From Candidatus Portnoyibacteriota bacterium (GTDB lineage: Bacteria > Patescibacteriota > Minisyncoccia > Portnoybacterales > GWB1-42-6): a stretch of DNA of 32,045 nucleotides. Shown here piece by piece: positions 14,026-21,461 of the stretch; the stretch's first letter is position 1; each line of letters begins with the position of its first letter. The DNA lies in the NCBI GenBank assembly GCA_016208745.1, contig JACQXN010000012.1:6681-38725 (forward strand), read 5' to 3'. The notes beneath the pieces were generated by a model, which saw only the letters and a list, made by a program, of their open reading frames with translations, ran no database searches and was not told where the DNA came from. Both the position numbers and the translations under genes were made by a program.

Positions 14026-14898
14026 ATGATACAAAAGTTTAAACGAAAATTTATTCCCGCTTGGCTTGGTATATTGGCAGTCGTGGCTATTTTTGTGTGG
14101 CTGGCGGTTTTTGCCAAGGCGCAAAGTAATTTTCTGGAAGTAAACTTTTTTGATATTGGGCAAGGCAAAGCGATCTTTATTGAATCGCCTGATGGCAACC
14201 AAATTTTAATTGATGGCGGGCCGGATAATTCGGTTTTGGAAAAATTATCAGAAAAGATGCCCTTTTTTGATAGAAGCATTGATATTTTAATTTTAACGCA
14301 TTCGGACTCAGACCATTTAAACGGCCTAATAGAAGTTTTAAAAAGATATGAGATTGGCCGGATTGTGCAGACTGATGCGAAAGATCCTTCTGCCGCCTTC
14401 CAGATTTGGCAGAATTTAATTAAAGAAAAAAACATTCCTGTTTTGTTTGCTTTGGGCGGACAGAAGATAAAAATTGGCGAAGGATTTTTAATAGAAATAT
14501 TATATCCCAATCGATCTTTAGCGCAGGAAACTTTGAAAAACACTAATGCTGGTTCAATCGTAGCGCGTTTAATTTATGGCCAGAATTCGTTTTTATTCAC
14601 CGGCGACTCCGAAGAGGCGACCGAATCATATCTATTGGGAACTGGCGCCAAAATTGATTCGGATATTTTGGATGTTTCGCACCATGGCAGCAAAAATTCA
14701 AGTAGCCAGGAATTTATAGACGCAATTAGCCCCGAAATTGCCGTTATCCAGACCGGTGTCAAAAATCGCTATGGCCATCCGCATCAGGAAGCATTAGATA
14801 GATTAAAAGAAGCAAGGATTTTTCGGACCGACCTTTGCGGGGACATTTTAATTTTAAGCGACGGGGGAGAATATCAAATTGAGGCCAGTTGTCCTTAG
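14026..14898 (+). CDS. ComEC-type metallo-beta-lactamase domain protein
   Basis: The 290-residue product has one N-terminal membrane span (residues ~10-30) and then a metallo-beta-lactamase fold as in the C-terminal part of ComEC: 'FFDIGQGKAIFIESPDGNQILIDGG', the metal motif 'THSDSDHLNG', 'FTGDSE', 'DVSHHGSKNS' and 'VKNRYGHPHQEAL'. In most bacteria this domain is fused to the Competence domain; here it is a separate gene 174 bp downstream. It may degrade the non-transported strand or act as a nuclease during uptake. The motif has Ser in place of the second His of HxHxDH, as in many ComEC proteins. Confidence 0.85.
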   Translation: MIQKFKRKFIPAWLGILAVVAIFVWLAVFAKAQSNFLEVNFFDIGQGKAIFIESPDGNQILIDGGPDNSVLEKLSEKMPFFDRSIDILILTHSDSDHLNGLIEVLKRYEIGRIVQTDAKDPSAAFQIWQNLIKEKNIPVLFALGGQKIKIGEGFLIEILYPNRSLAQETLKNTNAGSIVARLIYGQNSFLFTGDSEEATESYLLGTGAKIDSDILDVSHHGSKNSSSQEFIDAISPEIAVIQTGVKNRYGHPHQEALDRLKEARIFRTDLCGDILILSDGGEYQIEASCP

Positions 14899-14907
14899 CC
14901 GAACCTA

Positions 14908-14940
14908 TGCCAATTTTGACGCTATCGCGCGAAATTGGCA
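14908..14940. other. Hairpin after the metallo-beta-lactamase gene
   Basis: TGCCAATTT and AAATTGGCA form a perfect 9-bp stem with a 15-nt loop. No T run follows, so it is at best a weak terminator or mRNA 3'-end stabiliser. Confidence 0.45.
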
Positions 14941-15021
14941 CATTTACGCCAAGCTTGCGCAAAAAGCAGAAATATATTAAACTATATTTACGTTTAATTA
15001 TTTTTTAACCATTCCAATTTT

Positions 15022-15624
15022 ATGATTCAGCAAAGAGAAAGAAGCTTAGTCCTAATCAAGCCCGACGGTGTTCAGCGTTCGCTTGTTGGTGAGATTATTA
15101 AAAGATACGAAAAAACTGGTTTGAAGCTGGTCGCTTTAAAATTTGTCATTCCTGACGAAGAAACAGTAAAAAAGCATTATCTTTCTGATAAAGGATGGCT
15201 TGAGTCTGTTGGTAAAAAGGCAATTTCTGCCTATGAAAAAAAAGGAATAGAGCCGCCAATTAAAGACCCAATTGAATGCGGCCAAGCGGTTTTAAATGTT
15301 TTGCTAAAATATATAATTTCCGGTCCAGTGGTGGCTATGGTTTGGGAGGGCAGTGAAGCAGTTGGCGTTATCCGAAAAATTACCGGCGGAACAGAGCCTT
15401 TAACTTCAGATGTTGGAACAATCAGAGGCGATTTCACAATTGACTCTTATAAATTAGCTGATGTGGATGGCCGGGCAGTGAGAAATTTAATTCATGCCTC
15501 AGGCTCATCAGTGGAAGCAGAAAAAGAAATAAAAATTTGGTTTGAAGACGAGGAAGTTATTAAATATCGCTTAGTTCAGGAAAGCATTTTATACGATGTT
15601 AATTTAGACGGGATTAAAGAATAG
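15022..15624 (+). CDS. ndk: Nucleoside diphosphate kinase, extended form
   Basis: It transfers the gamma phosphate of ATP to NDPs through a phosphohistidine. The 200-residue product has 'LVLIKPDGVQRSLVGEII' at the start, 'GPVVAMVWEG', and the active site 'RNLIHASGS' with H158. Bacterial Ndk is usually ~140 residues. Here about 30 extra residues (~55-90, 'LSDKGWLESVGKKAISAY' and after) lie in the nucleotide-binding region, with a longer C-terminus ('IKIWFEDEEVIKYRL'). No Shine-Dalgarno sequence precedes the ATG. Confidence 0.92.
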   Translation: MIQQRERSLVLIKPDGVQRSLVGEIIKRYEKTGLKLVALKFVIPDEETVKKHYLSDKGWLESVGKKAISAYEKKGIEPPIKDPIECGQAVLNVLLKYIISGPVVAMVWEGSEAVGVIRKITGGTEPLTSDVGTIRGDFTIDSYKLADVDGRAVRNLIHASGSSVEAEKEIKIWFEDEEVIKYRLVQESILYDVNLDGIKE

Positions 15625-15625
15625 C

Positions 15626-15703
15626 AAAAAGTAAAAATTAAAAAGTAAGAAGGAAAAACTAAAAGATACAAATTTTAAATTTTCATTTTTACTTTTTAAA
15701 TTG
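15626..15703. repeat. AT-rich dispersed repeat, copy 1
   Basis: It contains TTAAAAAGTAAGAAGGAAAA followed by TTCATTTTTACTTTTT. The same two blocks, with small changes, occur at 26697-26776, and a related sequence lies at 28907-29008. The halves are roughly inverted copies, so it can fold into an A/T hairpin. Confidence 0.5.
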
Positions 15704-15719
15704 CAACGTGCCTTATTCA

Positions 15720-15863
15720 ATGAATTATAGCGGTCAGAGCAACAAATGGTTTTCAGTTTTAATCTTAGCCGGATTGCCTTTCTGGATTATTTATCGCTGG
15801 CTCAAAAACGATTTGCCGCATATTGAAAGGGAGCCGGGCAAACCAAAAAATATCTCTGGCTAA
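15720..15863 (+). CDS. 47-aa single-span membrane protein
   Basis: The frame runs from ATG 15720 (or GTG 15708 in frame) to TAA 15863 and begins MNYSGQSNKWFSVLILAG, continuing 'LPFWIIYRWLKNDLPHIERE'. One membrane helix (~10-27) is followed by a charged tail. The stop codon lies inside the terminator loop, which supports real expression of this gene. Function unknown. Confidence 0.55.
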   Translation: MNYSGQSNKWFSVLILAGLPFWIIYRWLKNDLPHIEREPGKPKNISG

Positions 15864-15880
15864 GCAGAGATATTTTATTT
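15850..15880 (+). terminator. Terminator overlapping the small membrane protein stop
   Basis: ATATCTCTG (15850-15858) and CAGAGATAT (15865-15873) form a 9-bp stem with loop GCTAAG that contains the TAA stop, followed by TTTATTT. Confidence 0.75.
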
Positions 15881-15933
15881 GTGGATAAAGCGTTGAAAAG
15901 CAGTGTAAAAATTGTTTACTAATAATTATTAAT

Positions 15934-15993
15934 TTTTATTGACGAATAGAGATTTTTTATTGACAATTAGACTAAGAGCGACAATAATATAAT
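15934..15993 (+). promoter_or_regulatory. Promoter of the response regulator with two direct repeats
   Basis: TTTTATTGAC occurs at 15934-15943 and 15955-15964, 21 bp apart, with similar flanks (GAATAGA and AATTAGA). The second copy contains TTGACA (15960-15965). AT-rich -10 candidates lie at 15983-15993. Repeats two helical turns apart upstream of an OmpR-type gene suggest autoregulation. Confidence 0.55.
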
Positions 15994-16022
15994 AGCTAAA
16001 TGACTAAAACATCCAATCCAAG

Positions 16023-16697
16023 ATGAAAATTCTTATTATTGAAGACCAGGAAAAATTAGCCAAGCTGATTAAAAAAGGCCTGGAGCAGGAAGGTTATTCA
16101 GCTGATTATCTAATGGACGGCGAATCAGGCCAGAGGCGGCTGGAGCTAAATCACAAAGATTATGATCTATTAATCCTTGATTTGATGTTGCCAAGAAAAA
16201 GCGGTTACGAAGTTTGTAAAAATATCAGAGATCTTAAAATATCCATTCCAGTTTTAGTGCTAACAGCTAAAGACGGCGTTGAGGATAAAGTTTCCTTGCT
16301 TGATGCCGGGGCGGATGATTATATTGTTAAGCCATTCTCTTTTAAGGAGCTTTTGGCCAGAGTCAGAGCGCTTTTGAGGCGGCCAGAATCAGTTTTGCCC
16401 AATAAATTACAAGTTGGAAATTTAATCCTTAATCGCACTACGCGCGAAGCATTCGTTGATAACAAGGAAATCAGGCTTACCTTAAAGGAGTTTGCCCTGC
16501 TTGAATTCTTAATGCGTCGTCCCAATCAGGTTGTAGACCGCGAACAAATAATAACCAATGTTTGGGATTTTGATGTTGACTTGTTTAACAATATAGTGGA
16601 TGTGTACATCAACAAGTTGCGCAATAAAATAGATGGCAAGAAAGCCAGAAAAACAATTGAAACAGTGCGCGGGGTTGGTTATAGAATAAGGGTCTGA
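16023..16697 (+). CDS. OmpR/PhoB-family response regulator
   Basis: The 224-residue product has a receiver domain (1-120) with E7/D8, phospho-acceptor D53 ('LLILDLMLPRKSG'), T81 and K103 ('YIVKPFSFKEL'). A winged-helix effector domain (~125-224) follows, with 'LTLKEFALLEFLMRRPNQVV' and 'VDVYINKLRNKID...VRGVGYRI'. It regulates transcription when phosphorylated, probably by the histidine kinase encoded convergently downstream. The ATG lacks a Shine-Dalgarno sequence, and paired upstream repeats suggest it binds its own promoter. Confidence 0.95.
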   Translation: MKILIIEDQEKLAKLIKKGLEQEGYSADYLMDGESGQRRLELNHKDYDLLILDLMLPRKSGYEVCKNIRDLKISIPVLVLTAKDGVEDKVSLLDAGADDYIVKPFSFKELLARVRALLRRPESVLPNKLQVGNLILNRTTREAFVDNKEIRLTLKEFALLEFLMRRPNQVVDREQIITNVWDFDVDLFNNIVDVYINKLRNKIDGKKARKTIETVRGVGYRIRV

Positions 16698-16716
16698 TTT
16701 TGAAATTTGCCAGAAT

Positions 16717-16753
16717 AAAAATCCTGTTCTGCGTTTTGCAAAGCGGGATTTTT
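16717..16753. terminator. Shared bidirectional terminator of regulator and kinase genes
   Basis: AAAAATCC (16717-16724) pairs with GGATTTTT (16746-16753). T runs on either strand let it end both convergent transcripts. The kinase stop codon overlaps its right arm. Confidence 0.65.
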
Positions 16754-19095
16754 TAATTTTCATTATTATTTGTTTCTTTTTTCTTCATTCCCGAAAGCGG
16801 GATAGCAATGTAAAAACTAGTTCCCTGATTTTCTTTTGACTCAAACCAAACCTTTCCGCTTGCCTGTTCAATAGCAGATTTAACTACATAGAGCCCAAGC
16901 CCTACGCCTTCAGTTTTTTCGCCGACATTTCCGGCGCGGTACATTTTTGCAAAAACTTTTGATTGTTGATTTAGCGGAATGCCAAGGCCGGTGTCGGAAA
17001 CCTTAATTACCGCATCTGATTTTTGCTTTTTTATCCCGATGCTAATTTGGCCTTTCGGAGGAGTGTATTTTATAGCATTTGATAGCAGGTTTTCAAGAAC
17101 GATACGCATTATTTTGGCGTCAATTTTAATTGTCGGAAGATTTTTTTCGTAATCTTTATTTAAGCGCAGTTTCTTGCTTTTAATTTGCGGCATTACTTCG
17201 TTAATAATATTATCTGTAATTTGAATAATACTTGAGGCTTTAGGCTCCATAGGAAAAGTGCCTAGTTCAATTCTTGAAACATTCAAAAAAGTTTCTATCA
17301 TTTCTGCCATGCTTTTGATATCTTTTGAAATATCTTTTAAATATTCTTTTCCCTCTTTGTTTATTTCTCCGGCTACGCCCCGCAAAAGCATTTCGGATGT
17401 CAGGCCAATTGTTGCCAAAGGCGTGCGCAATTGATGGGCAGCCATAGAAATGAATTCGGTTTTTGCCTGATCTATCTCTTTTTCTATCGTAATATCGCGA
17501 AAAACAGATATCGCGCCAATAATTTTATCATCCAATATAATTGGCGTGGCGGTTATTGCTAGAGGAATTTTGATTTTATTTTTTTGGATATAGAAAGAAG
17601 AGGGACTAGTTATGGCGCTGGCTGTAATTTTTTTGCCCGAGGACAAAGCAAGCAGAGTCGGCCTTTCCTCGGGGACAATAAGATTGCCCCTTCGATCAAG
17701 CAGGGGCACGGCCCTGACAAGTTGTTTATCCTTAAGCGTTTCCAGTTTTCGGCCAGTTAATTCTTCAAAAGCTTTATTGGCGTATAAAATCTTGCCTGAA
17801 AAATCAGTCGCCACAATCCCGTCCCCGATGCTTGAAAGCAGGGCTTCGTCTTTAGCTTTTTCCTGTTCCAGCCGCTTGGCGTAAGAGATTAATTTTTCTT
17901 CGGCTTTCTTCGGTTCAGTGATATCACGGATAATTGCCGTGAAAAAAATTCCCTCTTCTGTTTCCCATTTGGCCAGCGAAAGCTCAAGGGGAAATTCGGT
18001 CTTATCTTTTCTGACCCCTGTCATCTCTATGGTTTTTCCGATAATTTTCTTTCTTTTATTTGAGGCCTGATTTAGGCCTTTTTTGTGCCTGTTATGAAAT
18101 CGCTCAGGCATAATTAATGTCAGAGGTTTTCCTAGCGCTTCGCTTGGCGTATAACCGAAAATAGCTCTGGCTCCATTGTTCCAAAAAATAATATTTCCCC
18201 GAGTGTCGGCAGATATAATGGCGTCATTGGCAGTTTGGGCCACAGAACGGAATTTTTGTTCGCTTTTTTTAAGCGCCTCTTCACTTATCTTGAGATTGCG
18301 GAATAAAAAATTAAATGGTTTTTTAAGAGTGGCTTCGATAACGGCTTTATATATAAAATAAAAAGAAAGAATTCTGAAAAGATGGCCAAGCATATTGGTT
18401 GGGCCATAGACGCTTATATAGGAAGTGAAGGCTAGTTCAGAAACGATGGCTGTTAAGATGGAAAGGTTAACCATCTTAAAAACCGTCGGATAAATAAATT
18501 TTCGTTTTTTAAAAAGAAACACTATCGCTCCAGCTAAAATCAGGCAGATAAAATATTCGCTAATTTTTTTAAACGATGTTAATCCAGAGCCATCAATAAA
18601 TGCGGTCGGAAAAATTTTCCAAAGGAAGATGGAAAAACCGAGAAGAAGAGTCACCAAGCCATAGACCAGAAAGGCTAGATTAATCTTTATTTTACGCGTC
18701 AAGAAAAGCGGCGCGATTAAAAGAGTCGCGCTTTGCATAAATCGTCCGGCCAGCCACAACTGGGTTGATACGTTAGCGCCCATATCCGCGAAAGGAATAA
18801 TATTTATGCCTTTGTAAGCCAAAAGATGCGCCAAATCAATGGCTGACATAAAAAGATAGCCGATGCCGATAAAAAGCAAATAATGGTTTTCTTGAAGCCT
18901 CCGCGAATTCCAAGCCACCATAAAAATTCCGCTGATCACAGCTACGCCAAAGAGCTCGGCGATGCTATGGAAAAGGAGATAATTGCTGCGGCTGATTAGA
19001 TAAAGGCTGCCCAAAAAAAATACACCCAAAACCAAATCAGCTATGTCAAAATACCTGTTTTCACGAATTGAGCGTTTAATCATTGCGTTTTCCAT
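16753..19095 (-). CDS. MASE3-PAS-PAS sensor histidine kinase
   Basis: The 780-residue membrane kinase has an N-terminal MASE3-like sensor of seven or eight helices (~20-265, including 'IGYLFMSAIDLAHLLAYKG'). Two PAS domains follow ('FRSVAQTANDAIISADTRGNIIFWNNGARAIFGYT' region and 'LLSSIGDGIVATDFSGKIL'). Next come HisKA with the H-box 'SMAAHQLRTPLATIG' and HATPase_c with 'NLLSNAIKYTPPKG', 'VSDTGLGIP' and 'GVGLGLYVVKSA'. All kinase motifs look intact. It probably phosphorylates the convergent OmpR-type regulator. The start may be Met1 or the Met at residue 5. Confidence 0.93.
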   Translation of the reverse strand: MENAMIKRSIRENRYFDIADLVLGVFFLGSLYLISRSNYLLFHSIAELFGVAVISGIFMVAWNSRRLQENHYLLFIGIGYLFMSAIDLAHLLAYKGINIIPFADMGANVSTQLWLAGRFMQSATLLIAPLFLTRKIKINLAFLVYGLVTLLLGFSIFLWKIFPTAFIDGSGLTSFKKISEYFICLILAGAIVFLFKKRKFIYPTVFKMVNLSILTAIVSELAFTSYISVYGPTNMLGHLFRILSFYFIYKAVIEATLKKPFNFLFRNLKISEEALKKSEQKFRSVAQTANDAIISADTRGNIIFWNNGARAIFGYTPSEALGKPLTLIMPERFHNRHKKGLNQASNKRKKIIGKTIEMTGVRKDKTEFPLELSLAKWETEEGIFFTAIIRDITEPKKAEEKLISYAKRLEQEKAKDEALLSSIGDGIVATDFSGKILYANKAFEELTGRKLETLKDKQLVRAVPLLDRRGNLIVPEERPTLLALSSGKKITASAITSPSSFYIQKNKIKIPLAITATPIILDDKIIGAISVFRDITIEKEIDQAKTEFISMAAHQLRTPLATIGLTSEMLLRGVAGEINKEGKEYLKDISKDIKSMAEMIETFLNVSRIELGTFPMEPKASSIIQITDNIINEVMPQIKSKKLRLNKDYEKNLPTIKIDAKIMRIVLENLLSNAIKYTPPKGQISIGIKKQKSDAVIKVSDTGLGIPLNQQSKVFAKMYRAGNVGEKTEGVGLGLYVVKSAIEQASGKVWFESKENQGTSFYIAIPLSGMKKKETNNNEN

Positions 19096-19270
19096 AGAAG
19101 TGTTCTAATATGGCCTAAAGACAGGTTTGGAGGCCGGAAAGTACATTAACATATAAAATAGTTATAGCTTACGCTTTAATAATAATGATTTTCTGTCTTA
19201 AAAGCCAGATGTGTGGGTTTTTGTAAAAAATACCGGGATTAACCAAAAAAAGAAGTTAGGGGTGAGAAAT

Positions 19271-20161
19271 ATGAATAGTGAGCAGATTTATGAAGATAGA
19301 CCGGTTGACAAATACCGGAAGGCAATGGAATCTTTATTCAGCTTCGTTTTTCTTGACGCAAATTTATGTATCAAAGAGGCGAGCCCGCGTTTTATTTCTG
19401 TGCTTGGCTATGCAGAAGAGGATTTAATCGGAAAAAATATTTTCCTTTTTATTTTGGAGCCGACAGACTTTTTGGAAAAACTAAGATTATTATCATCCTC
19501 GGCTATGCGGATAAAAAAATTCCGGCTCAGGACAAAAAGCGGCAAAGAGTTGGTTTTTGTAGCCGATATCATTGAAAATACCGATACAGAAATTGCCATT
19601 GGCTTTATTGATTTAGATACTATTCTGGCGGCAGGCAAGGGAGAAGAACTTGATGATAAGACGGAGCTTTATAATTACAAAACTTTTAATTATTTGGCTG
19701 TCAGCCGCTTAAGATCGGTTTTTGAATCCGGACATGATGCTGTTTTCTTTATCTTTGATTTGGACGATTTCAAACAGATAAACGATCGGTTTGGCCATGT
19801 AGAAGGTGACTCTGCGTTGAGAGAGATCAGGACAATACTTCACGCTACTTTTCTCCGCGGCGGGGATATCATTGGTCGGCGAAGCGAAGCTGGCGATGAG
19901 TTTCTGGTTTTGGCCACGGCTGAAGGTCATGATAGAAGAATCAGGATTAATTTGTTATTAAAACGTCTGGAGGCAAATATTTCAGAGAGTAATGAAAAAA
20001 GAAAAAAAGCCGGAGGTTACCATAAGTATGATTTATCATTAACCGCTGGTTTTGCCCGTTTCAATCAGAAAAAGAAGCGGTCCCTTAAGGAGTTAGAGAA
20101 AATCGCTGATCGGATGATGCTTTGCAGAAAAAAAATTAAAAATATAAAATCAAAAAAATAA
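19271..20161 (+). CDS. PAS-GGDEF protein with variant AGDEF active site
   Basis: The start is ATG 19271 with GGGGTGAG 4-5 nt upstream, giving 296 residues. A PAS domain (~15-120, 'FLDANLCIKEASPRFISVLGYAEEDLIGKN') precedes a GGDEF domain (~130-290) with 'FDLDDFKQINDRFGHVEGD'. The signature reads 'RRSEAGDEFLVLA', AGDEF instead of GGDEF. An RGGD that resembles the inhibitory I-site lies 7 rather than 5 residues before it. It may make cyclic di-GMP, as some AGDEF enzymes do, or act as a degenerate receptor. It is divergent from the histidine kinase gene. Confidence 0.85.
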   Translation: MNSEQIYEDRPVDKYRKAMESLFSFVFLDANLCIKEASPRFISVLGYAEEDLIGKNIFLFILEPTDFLEKLRLLSSSAMRIKKFRLRTKSGKELVFVADIIENTDTEIAIGFIDLDTILAAGKGEELDDKTELYNYKTFNYLAVSRLRSVFESGHDAVFFIFDLDDFKQINDRFGHVEGDSALREIRTILHATFLRGGDIIGRRSEAGDEFLVLATAEGHDRRIRINLLLKRLEANISESNEKRKKAGGYHKYDLSLTAGFARFNQKKKRSLKELEKIADRMMLCRKKIKNIKSKK

Positions 20162-20187
20162 AGGGTCTTATAACAAGGCCCTTTTTT
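20161..20187 (+). terminator. Terminator after the GGDEF gene
   Basis: AAGGGTCTT (20161-20169) pairs with AAGGCCCTT (20175-20183) with one wobble, and the arm runs into T6. Confidence 0.75.
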
Positions 20188-20188
20188 C

Positions 20189-20216
20189 TTGACAGAGATT
20201 TTGGCGGACTTATAAT
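20189..20216 (+). promoter_or_regulatory. Strong promoter of the 6S-like RNA
   Basis: TTGACA (20189-20194) and TATAAT (20211-20216) are separated by 16 bp. Both hexamers are perfect consensus. Confidence 0.8.
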
Positions 20217-20222
20217 TAGGAT

Positions 20223-20412
20223 AGGATTTATTGCTAGCGAGCTCCTTTATGATCTTGGATCAAATTATACTTCCTGGGAGCTCTAAATTGGTTGGCGTTG
20301 CTGATTCGTTCGGGACGCTAAATCTGCGGGCACCCACCTGGATTTAAGCCGGGATTCATAAGGAGCTCGCTGGCAGGAAATTATTATTGACCAAGTTCGC
20401 CTTGGTTTTTTT
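20223..20412 (+). ncRNA. ssrS: Probable 6S RNA with its terminator
   Basis: A consensus promoter drives a ~160-nt region with no coding frame. TGCTAGCGAGCTCC and following bases (20232-20252) pair with 20356-20375 in a closing stem of about 20 bp with one bulge and one wobble. The interior holds a large bubble and smaller hairpins, with GCACCCACCTGG near the 3' side. A long closing stem with a central bubble is the 6S layout that mimics an open promoter and binds RNA polymerase. A terminator (20390-20412) ends it. Another regulatory RNA remains possible. Confidence 0.62.
20390..20412 (+). terminator. Terminator of the 6S-like RNA
   Basis: ACCAAG (20390-20395) and CTTGGT (20401-20406) form a tight stem with loop TTCGC followed by a T run. 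Confidence 0.8.
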
Positions 20413-20416
20413 GTTT

Positions 20417-20464
20417 GTATCATTATTGATACGATCGAGCAGGAATGATACAATGCCAGCTGGC
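20417..20464. promoter_or_regulatory. Palindromes upstream of the small-protein cluster
   Basis: GTATC-ATTATT-GATAC (20417-20432), a further TGATAC (20446-20451) and the 10-bp palindrome GCCAGCTGGC (20455-20464) crowd into 48 bp. They lie before a possible promoter (TTGACT near 20484) and the first gene of the cluster. They could be operators. Confidence 0.4.
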
Positions 20465-20576
20465 TTATTTGGTGTCTGATTTTGTTGACTTTTTGCGGGC
20501 GATATAGTAGAAATGAATAAGTATTTTGTAGGTTCTTTTTATCAATAATATTAAACTTCATTTCAAAGGAGGAAAT

Positions 20577-20765
20577 ATGGGGAGAAAAGTAAATAAGATC
20601 TGCGTTTTTTGTGGTACCGAATCAACAAAAAGACGAAGAAAGTCATGTCCAGAATGCGGAGGAGATATGAAGGACGCTTTTCTTCTTAAAGATAATGATA
20701 TTAAATCTCTAGAGCAAGGGAGGGCATGGGATGGAGAATCAACAACTCAATGTCATGATCCATAA
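20577..20765 (+). CDS. Small two-CxxC zinc-ribbon protein
   Basis: The 62-residue product begins MGRKVNKICVFCGTESTKRR and continues 'KSCPECGGDMKDAF'. CVFC and CPEC form one zinc ribbon. A strong AAAGGAGG lies about 6 nt before the ATG. It overlaps the next gene by 35 bp and starts a cluster of small proteins. Function unknown. Confidence 0.6.
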   Translation: MGRKVNKICVFCGTESTKRRRKSCPECGGDMKDAFLLKDNDIKSLEQGRAWDGESTTQCHDP

Positions 20766-21111
20766 AAATGGGGTGGGCAAAGAGGGAAATCCTCAATTTA
20801 ATTTGATTATGGTTTCTGGGGAAGGCACCAGTAAAAAAAGGCCGGATTTTAGAAAACTAGAGGCAAAGATATGGTATAAAATACCAAAAGGCGCCACTCA
20901 CTACGGGATAAAAAATGGGAGTCTCGGCTTTTTTGCTGCCGCTGATGAACGGATAAATTCTTTAGAGATGTATAGAAGCAAAAATAATAAATGGATTTTT
21001 TACAAAATTGAGCCAGGATGCACGGAATTGTCGTTGCCGCATTTCATTCGTGCTTACAACAGCGATGATGGCAAAGCAGGCCATTCTTATGGAAGCGTCA
21101 TCTTTCGATAA
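20731..21111 (+). CDS. Hypothetical 126-aa protein of the small-protein cluster
   Basis: The product starts MENQQLNVMIHKNGVGKEGN, and GGGAGGG precedes the ATG closely. It looks globular and beta-rich ('KIWYKIPKGATHYGIKNGSLGFFAAADERI'), with aromatic 'NNKWIFYKIEPG' and a 'GHSYGSVIFR' end. No family is recognised. A terminator follows at 21141. Confidence 0.6.
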   Translation: MENQQLNVMIHKNGVGKEGNPQFNLIMVSGEGTSKKRPDFRKLEAKIWYKIPKGATHYGIKNGSLGFFAAADERINSLEMYRSKNNKWIFYKIEPGCTELSLPHFIRAYNSDDGKAGHSYGSVIFR

Positions 21112-21140
21112 ATGGAGTTGAGTTGGACGCAAAAATATAC

Positions 21141-21167
21141 AAAGACGGCTAGCCCCGTCTTTTTTTC
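21141..21167 (+). terminator. Terminator after the 126-aa protein gene
   Basis: AAAGACGG and CCGTCTTT form the stem around loop CTAGCC, followed by T7. Confidence 0.8.
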
Positions 21168-21184
21168 TTTTGTGGATAAAGGCA

Positions 21185-21213
21185 TTGACAGCGTTTTGAG
21201 TCTTTGTTAATCT
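21185..21213 (+). promoter_or_regulatory. Promoter of the attenuator-like leader
   Basis: TTGACA (21185-21190), a 17-bp spacer and TAATCT (21208-21213) make a plausible promoter ahead of a 240-nt leader. Confidence 0.55.
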
Positions 21214-21219
21214 TATCGC

Positions 21220-21366
21220 AGTTATGAATAAGGCTAGTTTACAAGTTTCAATGTGGTTCCGTTTTTATTTTACTGGTTTGGAGACTGGCCTTTTGAAGAC
21301 GGGCTACTAAGTTAAAAAGCCCGCAAAAGTTTCAAGAAAAAGGCTGGTCTCCAAGACCAGTTTTTT
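21220..21366 (+). ncRNA. Attenuator-like leader RNA with competing stems
   Basis: A 17-bp stem forms between 21278-21294 (TTGGAGACTGGCCTTTT) and 21338-21354 (AAAAGGCTGGTCTCCAA) with two G-U pairs, and encloses the hairpin CGGGCT/AGCCCG (21300-21323). The 3' strand of the long stem is reused in the terminator CTGGTCT-CCA-AGACCAG (21344-21360), followed by T6, so the two folds exclude each other. AAGTTTCAA occurs at 21243 and 21327. It precedes the second half of the small-protein cluster. The ligand or trigger is unknown; a free-standing small RNA is also possible. Confidence 0.6.
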
Positions 21367-21374
21367 GTTACATC

Positions 21375-21416
21375 CGAATGGCGTAAAATTCCATACGAAT
21401 TACGCCTACGCGAATA
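21375..21416. repeat. CGAATGGCGTA dispersed repeat, copy A
   Basis: It starts CGAATGGCGTAAAATTC and ends GAATTACGCCTACGCGAATA. GGCGTA and TACGCC pair around it. Related copies lie at 24041-24086 and 31105-31148. Confidence 0.7.
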
Positions 21417-21461
21417 AAATTTTCTTTAACAATTAAATAATAAAAAAAGGAGGTGAGGTTT

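Noticed and set aside
21220-21366. Cyclic di-GMP (GEMM) riboswitch, tempting because of the nearby GGDEF gene
   Set aside because: The conserved GEMM core (GGTCACGCACAGGGCAAACC-like) is absent.
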